Shown: piece after piece, positions 35,248-42,199 of the stretch
Position numbering within the stretch: position 1 is the first letter of the stretch
Layout of the letters: each line of letters begins with the position of its first letter
Origin: a virus
DNA length: 43,189 nt
IMG/VR virus record: IMGVR_UViG_3300035670_000447
Location: 1 to 43,189 of that record
Direction: 5' to 3' (one strand)
Notes under the pieces: generated by a model
The model's database searches: none
The model's input: the letters and a program-made list of their open reading frames with translations, nothing else
What the model was told of the DNA's origin: nothing
Program-made: the position numbers and the translations under genes

Positions 35248-36630
35248 CTACCTCTTAAGAAATGCTGTTTTAAAATATCTAAGGTTTGCAGGTATGCCTT
35301 GTACATTAGAATATCCTTCAATTACTTTTTTTATTCTTGGATAACATACTTCTTCAGCAATACCATTTTCATTGTTTGTACAAAGAATAAACTTTCTATT
35401 ACCACCATCTTCTTTGTTTAGTTCAAGTACGGCGTGTCCTGTTGTTCCTGAACCTGCAAAAAAGTCAATGACTCTGCCATCCTTTTTCGCTTTGATGCCA
35501 GCAATTTCCAAGCACCTATTGAGAAACCTAAGGGGTTTTTTCCCATTCCTAAATTCGACCCCACCTTCATAACCAACATTATTAAATTCATTTACAAAGT
35601 CAAAATAATTAGGGTAGGGTACACTTTTTGTAGCTTTTCTATTTTGTGGTACTCCTTGAAAATAATCACCGTTAAGCCTTTTATCTGTCTCTGGAATTAG
35701 AAAATATCTAAAACCTAATGAATCATTACCCATATTATCAACTTTATATAAGTATCCCTTGTTAATGCCAATAAATTGATTTAAGTGTTTCATAAAAAAT
35801 CTGCCACTACTGTTCCCATCTTTAATCGTACCTCGAATGCTTATTTTTTTTAAATTGGTTACTGATGGCTCAATTCTTAATATTTCATATTCATTAGGCT
35901 TAAAAATTGATACCTTTTTTCCTCCCATTGTCAACTTTTCGGGAATAGCATTTTTCTCTATCACCTGATAAAGATATTCCTTGTTTGAAAGATTATCTTG
36001 ATTTCGTTTTATTGTCTTAAATGCTCGACTTCTCCTATACATTAGGAGATACTCTACAACTTCGTGAAAGTCCTTGTCGCCCTTAAGTATCCTGTCTTCG
36101 TGTCTTACTTTAATAGTAAAGGTGGTTAAGTAATTGTTATTTTCAAAAACCTCGTCACACAAGACTTTAAGTTGTGCAAATTCATTTTCATTTATCGACA
36201 AAAGAATTACTCCGTCTTCTTTCAGTAAAGACTTTGCGAGTAATAATCTACTATTCATAAAACTAAGCCACTTGCTGTGTTTATATAGATCATCTTTTTC
36301 TACGTATGAGTCATTATACTTAAAATCTTTGTTTCCTGTGTTATATGGAGGGTCAATATAAATAACATCTATCTTACCTGCGTGAGTATAGTTTAATACG
36401 GATAAAGCGTGGTAATTGTCACCTTCAATAAGTAAATTTACTGGTAGATTTTCATCAGAAATAATTGCTCTATCCTTAACCTCTTCGAGTACTGGCAATT
36501 CCTTTTTACATCTTTCAACAACATCTTCTGGTTTATCTTCCCACACTAGCCCAAACTTTTTTCTTGCCTTGAGCTGTTTTACCATCTCAATTAGTTGTTC
36601 TTTCGATAATTCGTTTAATTTCATATTCAT
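35248..36630 (-). CDS. Adenine-specific DNA methyltransferase, type III Mod-like (beta class)
   Basis: The 460-residue enzyme places the catalytic motif DPPYNTGN (D93-Y96) before the SAM-binding motif DFFAGSGTTG (389-398), the beta-class order typical of type III Mod subunits. It transfers a methyl group from SAM to adenine N6. The middle 200 residues are the target-recognition region. No Res helicase/nuclease gene is present, so it probably protects phage DNA from host restriction. The start overlaps the upstream stop codon. The gene is bounded by 19-bp direct repeats and appears inserted. Confidence 0.9.
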   Translation of the reverse strand: MNMKLNELSKEQLIEMVKQLKARKKFGLVWEDKPEDVVERCKKELPVLEEVKDRAIISDENLPVNLLIEGDNYHALSVLNYTHAGKIDVIYIDPPYNTGNKDFKYNDSYVEKDDLYKHSKWLSFMNSRLLLAKSLLKEDGVILLSINENEFAQLKVLCDEVFENNNYLTTFTIKVRHEDRILKGDKDFHEVVEYLLMYRRSRAFKTIKRNQDNLSNKEYLYQVIEKNAIPEKLTMGGKKVSIFKPNEYEILRIEPSVTNLKKISIRGTIKDGNSSGRFFMKHLNQFIGINKGYLYKVDNMGNDSLGFRYFLIPETDKRLNGDYFQGVPQNRKATKSVPYPNYFDFVNEFNNVGYEGGVEFRNGKKPLRFLNRCLEIAGIKAKKDGRVIDFFAGSGTTGHAVLELNKEDGGNRKFILCTNNENGIAEEVCYPRIKKVIEGYSNVQGIPANLRYFKTAFLKR

Positions 36631-37313
36631 ATATAACCAAGTTTATAATTAATATCATAACGCTTGCAATAATCTGTATATATATACAGGGCATTATTCG
36701 ACTCCCAATTATCATAGCGTCCATGTTCTATTGAGTATGATATGTTAGACATATCTAATAAGAATTTATATTTACCTGTTAGACTTATCCTGTGTAGAAC
36801 AGAGAACCAATCCATGCCTGCATATTTATCTAAACCCTCATCAAACCCACCAACTTCATATATAGCACTCTTGGGTACACTACAGAAGTTGCCCTCAATA
36901 ACACTAAAATCACATACAGATATAGAAGCTTTATCATCAATTCTTGGATCTTTCCACACTGAACTTACAAACTTCTTATCAGAATACTTATTGCCAACAC
37001 CACTTACTATATAATCTTTATAATACCAGAACTTTGATAACGCATCTGGATTTATACTTGTATAATCTTGTATTGATACTATTAATTCACCAGACGACTC
37101 TTTAATCAACATATTATATAATTTATTCAATACCCAATAATCACCATCGCTTTTAGGAGGGTCTTGTATCCACTTGAAATTTATATCTAATTCTGGCTTA
37201 TGTGGTGAACCTATTATCCACTCGAAGTCTGTATGCGTCTGTCTTCTTAACGCCTTCTCTATTATCTTAAGACCATCTAAATCTCTATTAGACGGAGTTA
37301 TAACAGAAATCAT
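36627..37313 (-). CDS. GT2-like glycosyltransferase, 228 aa
   Basis: The N-terminal MISVITPSNRDLDGLKIIEKAL is the nucleotide-binding start of a GT-A fold. The middle carries the QDYTSINPDAL region in place of a classical DxD, and the later VGGFDEGLDKYAGMDWF resembles the catalytic-base loop of GT2 proteins. It would transfer a sugar from a nucleotide donor. Its start overlaps the methyltransferase gene upstream (ATGA). The last codons are duplicated beyond the DNA methyltransferase gene. Confidence 0.75.
   Translation of the reverse strand: MISVITPSNRDLDGLKIIEKALRRQTHTDFEWIIGSPHKPELDINFKWIQDPPKSDGDYWVLNKLYNMLIKESSGELIVSIQDYTSINPDALSKFWYYKDYIVSGVGNKYSDKKFVSSVWKDPRIDDKASISVCDFSVIEGNFCSVPKSAIYEVGGFDEGLDKYAGMDWFSVLHRISLTGKYKFLLDMSNISYSIEHGRYDNWESNNALYIYTDYCKRYDINYKLGYI
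36633..36651. repeat. 19-bp direct repeat, copy at the end of the glycosyltransferase gene
   Basis: Identical to 35229-35247. It encodes NYKLGYI, the last residues of the 228-residue glycosyltransferase, just before the methyltransferase start. Confidence 0.85.
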
Positions 37314-38086
37314 ACCCTATATGTTATAAAGTAACTAGGTATTTCATCATGTATATAATCACAATCAGAACCTTCCTCGTATATTATTTCGTACTCAAAC
37401 TCTTTCTTCTTACCAAATAACTTTCTCATGGTATCATCATTGTAACTTCTTAAATGTTCCTTAACATGATCTGGTGAAACTCTACCATCTAACTTTTCAT
37501 CATACTTAGGTAAGTTTATAAATACATATCCACCATCCTTAACCGAGTTCTCTACACTCTGTAATATAATTCTATCATCAAATACATGTTCAACTACATC
37601 AAACATTATGGCTCCATCGAACTTCTTTGGATACTTCTCGCCAACCTTAGTTGCCTCTAATACCTCATATGTAGCCCTGGTACCAGTCGCTGATAATGTA
37701 GCACACCTCATAGTGTATGGATCGATATCTATTCCGTGTACCTTATATCCCCATAAAGACAGATTCCTACCTACCCATCCACTAAAACATCCAACATCTA
37801 TTAGACTTCTAACTGTACCTATACTGTTAAGTTTATCTTTTAAACGCACATAACAAGTCTTAGAATGTACATCAGGCGGGTCTGAAAATCCACTGTTAAG
37901 TCTTCCATTCGTTTGAAAATAGCTTATCTTATCCAGTCTCTCATTTATCCTATCCAAGAGTTGATTAATCTTCTCGGACTCATGTATTATCAATGGTCTA
38001 GACTCTAATAATTGACGTGCCTTTAGTATCTCGCCATGCTCAAATGCAAACATAGCCACCTCATATAAATAATCATCAAGTTTCAT
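37310..38086 (-). CDS. SAM-dependent class I methyltransferase (sugar- or small-molecule-type)
   Basis: After 90 N-terminal helical residues, motif I is LIDVGCFSGWVG (95-106), with the ribose-binding acid in HGIDIDPYTM (118-126) and motif IV/post-motif KFDGAIMFDVVEHVFD. This is the Methyltransf_23 plan. Lying among glycosyltransferases, it probably methylates a sugar, for example as a glycan cap. Its stop overlaps the next ATG (ATGA). Confidence 0.8.
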   Translation of the reverse strand: MKLDDYLYEVAMFAFEHGEILKARQLLESRPLIIHESEKINQLLDRINERLDKISYFQTNGRLNSGFSDPPDVHSKTCYVRLKDKLNSIGTVRSLIDVGCFSGWVGRNLSLWGYKVHGIDIDPYTMRCATLSATGTRATYEVLEATKVGEKYPKKFDGAIMFDVVEHVFDDRIILQSVENSVKDGGYVFINLPKYDEKLDGRVSPDHVKEHLRSYNDDTMRKLFGKKKEFEYEIIYEEGSDCDYIHDEIPSYFITYRV

Positions 38087-38780
38087 AGAAATACCTCCTT
38101 ATTTCTTCTGGTGCTTTTAACCATTGCATTCCTGGTTTAAACACATCAGTAACTCTAACCCCCTCAATACTAGCAGACTTTCCATCTAACCAATCTTGGG
38201 TTATGTTAGGCTTCCAAGACCTTAGATGGTGCATCATAACGTTTCCTTTGTATATGTATCTAGGTGCTGGATATTTAAACATATTTCCAAACCGATACTT
38301 AGTAGAGACTATTAAGGGATCAGTCTCAATCTGATTCATTAATCCATGATCAAAATCATAATAATAATTTATAGATTGTTTAGAGAAATCTAATGCTATA
38401 TTATTTAAGTCTGTACTTCTAGCAAAGTTTAATAACCTTGATAGATCAGATTGTGTAAAGAACATATCTGGATCAAATCTTGTCACCAGATCATAATCAG
38501 TTAGACTATCTATTCCTACATTGTAACCTGCTATCCCAGACGATCCAAACAATTCATCAGTAGGAGTATAATATACAACTTCAAGCCCTTCACTACGTGC
38601 TATATTCTCACTATTGTCAGGTGTAGTACTGGCTCCTTGGCTCTTAATAAACTCTTGCTGTGGCCTTGTAATCTGAACTAACAACATCTTATCCACTAGC
38701 GGTCTTAACATTCTTATATGTGCCTTTATAAACTTCTCTGAATTCCAACTGTAGATTATAGATGCGATTGTTCTTTTCAT
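38076..38780 (-). CDS. GT-A glycosyltransferase, 234 aa
   Basis: The protein starts MKRTIASIIYSWNSEKF, a typical GT2 nucleotide-binding strand, and has the metal motif DPD (103-105) in VTRFDPDMFF. The C-terminal half is less typical of GT2. I chose the ATG at 38780, which overlaps the preceding stop in ATGA; the frame open to 38792 adds four residues. Substrate unknown. Confidence 0.75.
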   Translation of the reverse strand: MKRTIASIIYSWNSEKFIKAHIRMLRPLVDKMLLVQITRPQQEFIKSQGASTTPDNSENIARSEGLEVVYYTPTDELFGSSGIAGYNVGIDSLTDYDLVTRFDPDMFFTQSDLSRLLNFARSTDLNNIALDFSKQSINYYYDFDHGLMNQIETDPLIVSTKYRFGNMFKYPAPRYIYKGNVMMHHLRSWKPNITQDWLDGKSASIEGVRVTDVFKPGMQWLKAPEEIRRYFYET

Positions 38781-39046
38781 ATCACACTCCAATAACTACC
38801 TGCACAATCATACTTGATATATTCGTCTTTTGCTGGTATTGCTGGGAAATCACCTATAAAAGTTGATCTGCCACTAGATGTGCTACCCACTTCCACAACA
38901 TTCTTATATTTATTCTTTCTTATTAATGACCATAAAAATATACTCTCTATATGACCAAAGTTAGAGTATGGGGCATTCTTCCATACTAACTCCTCAAAGT
39001 TGTTTCCATATTTTTCTATGATTTTGTATACGTTTAATGTGTCCAT
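38777..39046 (-). CDS. Short protein with a SAM-binding-like motif, 89 aa
   Basis: The segment NVVEVGSTSSGRSTF (about 48-62) resembles motif I of class I methyltransferases, but the rest of such a fold (100-150 residues) is missing. The protein may be a truncated methyltransferase or another small Rossmann-like protein. It is still in frame and overlaps both neighbours, so it is likely expressed. The ATG at 39046 is preferred over an upstream TTG. Confidence 0.5.
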   Translation of the reverse strand: MDTLNVYKIIEKYGNNFEELVWKNAPYSNFGHIESIFLWSLIRKNKYKNVVEVGSTSSGRSTFIGDFPAIPAKDEYIKYDCAGSYWSVI

Positions 39047-39711
39047 TTCCAATTAATGCCAAACGATAAAAACTCTGTTTCCATATGTGTAGCCAATGAT
39101 GGTATTGGGCTATACAATTTATAATCTTTAGTAAGATCACACCACATAGGATGATCAGACCATCCATACTCTTTCATGCGTTTCTTCTCACATCTTATTA
39201 TACTCGAGTGTGTTCCAAAAGTTAAGCATGTAGATATTACAGTCTGCCAGTGACGCCCATTCTCAAATATAACATCTCGTTTATAATTATGCGTTTCTTC
39301 TGTGTAATATCCAGGATGGTCGTATGGTGTTAAGAAATCACAATTATCAAGCATATCATGTATAATCGGGCCTGCCTTAGGTAATATATAATAATCATCT
39401 TCCAGGAAGAATACCTTATCTAAACATTTCTCTGCTATATCCAACTGTTTATGGAATGTTTGTTTATTAGCCTCTGACCAATCGGGTATGTTACTAGTGC
39501 TTATTTTATAGTCACGATCACATGTGTTAACTAAGTCTATAAGCTCTGTATTGGGTTTATCTAATAGGAAGGTAAACTTACAGTCTACTTTCCTAAACGC
39601 ACGCATTACACTTATAAAACAATATCTAACTAAATCCATCTTTGTCCTTCCAAGCGGTCTGTTCTTTGCTGGATTACCTTCTGGACATAGTCTATATATT
39701 ATGTCTATCAT
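39034..39711 (-). CDS. Putative glycosyltransferase (GT-A-like), 225 aa
   Basis: Has an acidic motif LEDDYY (103-108) after beta strands (CKFTFLLDKPN; KVFFLEDD), as in GT-A enzymes that bind metal and nucleotide sugar. A later SDHPMWCDLTKDYKLYSP block and SLATHMETEF near the end look conserved but are not tied by me to a named family. The ATG overlaps the stop of the next-upstream gene (ATGA). Confidence 0.65.
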   Translation of the reverse strand: MIDIIYRLCPEGNPAKNRPLGRTKMDLVRYCFISVMRAFRKVDCKFTFLLDKPNTELIDLVNTCDRDYKISTSNIPDWSEANKQTFHKQLDIAEKCLDKVFFLEDDYYILPKAGPIIHDMLDNCDFLTPYDHPGYYTEETHNYKRDVIFENGRHWQTVISTCLTFGTHSSIIRCEKKRMKEYGWSDHPMWCDLTKDYKLYSPIPSLATHMETEFLSFGINWKWTH

Positions 39712-40574
39712 AGATTATTAATAAAATCTTTCCACTTCTTACGTTGACTATTATACAATTTAAAATAAGGATCAGACTCATTACCACTCCAATAATCCTC
39801 GTTTAACATTAATCCCTTAGACTCTTTTATCAGATTTGCAAATACATTGCTAGCCTTATTATGTATTACCTTACTGTATCCACTTACTACAGCCCAACCA
39901 TTATCATCTATTGCACGTTTTACATTAATACCTAACCATATATCTGCAAACCTATCTAATCCAACCCTATGTCCCATCGGAGCAAAATACATATAAGGTA
40001 ACAGTTTCTTCTTAAACATCAAGTTCATACCACACATCTGAAAATAAACACCCTTAGGAATAGGGCCATTATAGAACTCTAATTGCTTATTTCCGTTTAC
40101 TAGTTGTGTAGGGGCATCAAAGTCCATAATCCCATTCCATACTCCATGACTCAATACAACTTCTGACTCCTCTCTTAATCTATATGGAAATCCGCGTGTA
40201 TAATCTGACGCTATATTAAACCATGATGTAGGTACTCTTTTATTTAAAGCATTGAAATGATTCTTTATTGTATCTCCATAAGGCAATACGTCATCATCCA
40301 GTGTCATGTAATACTCTATATCTGGGAAATGTTTAGCTACGCATGCAAATCCAAGATTACGCACTCCATCATTCTTGTTATATATCAGATCAGACTTATC
40401 ACCCATTATATCCTTTACCGAAAAATTCCTCTTCTTGTAAAAGACTCTTGGGTCTCTGCCATCTTTAACTACCACTAATAGAACGTCATTCTTTGCAAAC
40501 AAATCAATCCATCCATCTATGAATTGTTTTATGCATTCATCTCTACATGTTGGAACTATACAAGCTATCTTCAT
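39708..40574 (-). CDS. Reversibly glycosylated polypeptide / UDP-arabinopyranose mutase-like protein (GT75)
   Basis: The 288-residue protein matches the GT75 (RGP/UAM) family at several blocks. These are DDDV (93-96) for the plant DDDC motif, NDGVRNLGF, then GFPYRLREESEVVLSHGVW, DFDAPTQLV, PKGVYFQMCGMNLMF, and HNKASNVFANLIKESKG. Plant enzymes interconvert UDP-arabinopyranose and UDP-arabinofuranose. The phage enzyme may supply an unusual furanose or act as a transferase. Start chosen at the ATG at 40574, past the TTG of the longer frame. It follows two GT2 genes. Confidence 0.8.
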   Translation of the reverse strand: MKIACIVPTCRDECIKQFIDGWIDLFAKNDVLLVVVKDGRDPRVFYKKRNFSVKDIMGDKSDLIYNKNDGVRNLGFACVAKHFPDIEYYMTLDDDVLPYGDTIKNHFNALNKRVPTSWFNIASDYTRGFPYRLREESEVVLSHGVWNGIMDFDAPTQLVNGNKQLEFYNGPIPKGVYFQMCGMNLMFKKKLLPYMYFAPMGHRVGLDRFADIWLGINVKRAIDDNGWAVVSGYSKVIHNKASNVFANLIKESKGLMLNEDYWSGNESDPYFKLYNSQRKKWKDFINNL

Positions 40575-40575
40575 A

Positions 40576-41268
40576 CTAATAATAATATTCTCCAAATAAA
40601 ATATACTTATACTTCCCCCAGTACTTCCACCATCTTAATAGTGCGTCACGTTGTTGGTCAACACTTGGTTGTACTAACTTTGATGTCGTACCACCTAAAT
40701 GTGTCAACTGTACTTTCTCAAATATTGTCCTAGTAGTATACCCATTCTTCTTTATTCCTACTCCCAAATCTACATCATCCATTCCTACCATTAATCCCCA
40801 GTCATCGATTGGCCTATATGCCTTTCTTTGGAATGCTACTGCATATCCTGCAAACCAATCACACCTTAAGTATGGATCGGTTACCCATGGATTCATTGTC
40901 TTAGTCTTAAACGGACGCCCGACACGTCTGCCGTCAATACCAGTTATCCCAACGTGAGCCTTAAGATTATTAAGGAATGGGATATACCATCCACTATCCA
41001 CCATCGTATCATTATCTAACCAAAACACAATATCACTCTTCGCAAACTCCATACTCTTATTCCTTGTAGCTGGACATCCAATATTCTTATCCTCTCTTAT
41101 TAATATTGCGTTAGGATATATCTCTCTTACCAAGTCACTTATTGGCTCCACTGATCCATTGTCAGTAAATATTAACTCATGTTCTATATCAGTGTATCTC
41201 TTTAGTCTTTCCAAAAATTCTTTTGTTATATTGTATTGGTTCCAAGCCAAAGATATTATAGTTATCAT
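40576..41268 (-). CDS. GT2 glycosyltransferase (tandem duplicate 2)
   Basis: The 230-residue enzyme shows the full GT2 set: ISLAWNQYNITKEFLERL start, FTDNGS, NIGCPATRNKSME, DxD motif DND (85-87), and MDDVDLGVGIKKNG with the acidic catalytic loop. It closely matches its neighbour along its whole length, so one arose from the other. Differences cluster around 115-130, where the acceptor loop usually is. Confidence 0.88.
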   Translation of the reverse strand: MITIISLAWNQYNITKEFLERLKRYTDIEHELIFTDNGSVEPISDLVREIYPNAILIREDKNIGCPATRNKSMEFAKSDIVFWLDNDTMVDSGWYIPFLNNLKAHVGITGIDGRRVGRPFKTKTMNPWVTDPYLRCDWFAGYAVAFQRKAYRPIDDWGLMVGMDDVDLGVGIKKNGYTTRTIFEKVQLTHLGGTTSKLVQPSVDQQRDALLRWWKYWGKYKYILFGEYYY

Positions 41269-41301
41269 CTTGATATGTTCTTTAATCTGTATTACTACAC
41301 A

Positions 41302-41988
41302 CTACCAGTATTTATATTTTTCAAAATACTTCTTATGGCGTATCCAGTATCTCCACCATCTTACTAACACCTCATACTGTTTCTCACTATTCGGTTGCAC
41401 TGACTTAGCAGATACGCTAGTCAGATGAACTAATGGTACTTCCTCTCTAATCTTCTTCGCTCTATAACCATTACGTTTTATACCAACACCTAAATCTACA
41501 TCGTCCATGTTAACCATCAGTCCCCAATCATTAATAGGTTTATATGCTTCCTTCTTAAACGCTACTGCGTATCCAACAAACCAGTCACAGTCTACATCAA
41601 AATTACTATCCCACGGGAACATCGCATTGAATGGATTGCCTACACACCTACCATCAATACCAGTTATACCTACAGACCCTTTAAGATTATTTAAGAATGG
41701 AATATACCATCCATTATCTACCATCGTATCGTTGTCTAACCAGAATACAATGTTATTATTTGCAAGTTTCATGCTCTTATTTCGTGTAGCTGGACATCCA
41801 ATGTTTTTATCTTCTCTCACTAATATTGCATCGGGGTATATCTCTTTTACTAATTCGCTTATTGGTTCTTCTGATCCATTATCAGTAAATATCAATTCGT
41901 GGTCTATATCAGTATATTTCTTTAATCTCTCTAGAAATTCTTTTGTTGTTTTATATTGGTTCCAAGCCAAAGATATTATGGTTATCAT
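41302..41988 (-). CDS. GT2 glycosyltransferase (tandem duplicate 1)
   Basis: 228 residues with the same motif series as the adjacent paralogue (ISLAWNQYKTTKEFLERL, NIGCPATRNKSM, DND, MDDVDLGVGIKRNG). The two proteins differ at residues around 112-128 and at the C termini. Such a pair often adds the same sugar class to two different acceptors. Confidence 0.88.
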   Translation of the reverse strand: MITIISLAWNQYKTTKEFLERLKKYTDIDHELIFTDNGSEEPISELVKEIYPDAILVREDKNIGCPATRNKSMKLANNNIVFWLDNDTMVDNGWYIPFLNNLKGSVGITGIDGRCVGNPFNAMFPWDSNFDVDCDWFVGYAVAFKKEAYKPINDWGLMVNMDDVDLGVGIKRNGYRAKKIREEVPLVHLTSVSAKSVQPNSEKQYEVLVRWWRYWIRHKKYFEKYKYW

Positions 41989-41989
41989 T

Positions 41990-42199
41990 TTAGAATACCT
42001 TTACATCTTTATTACTCATACGTCTATACGATTCACTTGAAGAAAATCGTACATCTCGATATTCGTTATTTTTTTCACATTGTCTAGAACAAAACTGTTT
42101 TGTCTTCTTACTATACCTGTATATCTCTTTGCCACATTCTAAACAATATTCTTTGAACATCTTCCATGTGTTTACTGTGTTGTTATCGTCTGTATCCAT
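41990..42199 (-). CDS. Small zinc-finger protein, 69 aa
   Basis: CLECGKEIYRYSK then KQFCSRQCEKN gives a CxxC-x13-CxxxC pattern, a compact zinc finger. The start at 42199 shares a base with the stop codon of the fusion glycosyltransferase (TAATG); the longer frame to 42223 would overlap that gene. It lies at the head of the island's GT2 pair; its role is unknown. Confidence 0.65.
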   Translation of the reverse strand: MDTDDNNTVNTWKMFKEYCLECGKEIYRYSKKTKQFCSRQCEKNNEYRDVRFSSSESYRRMSNKDVKVF

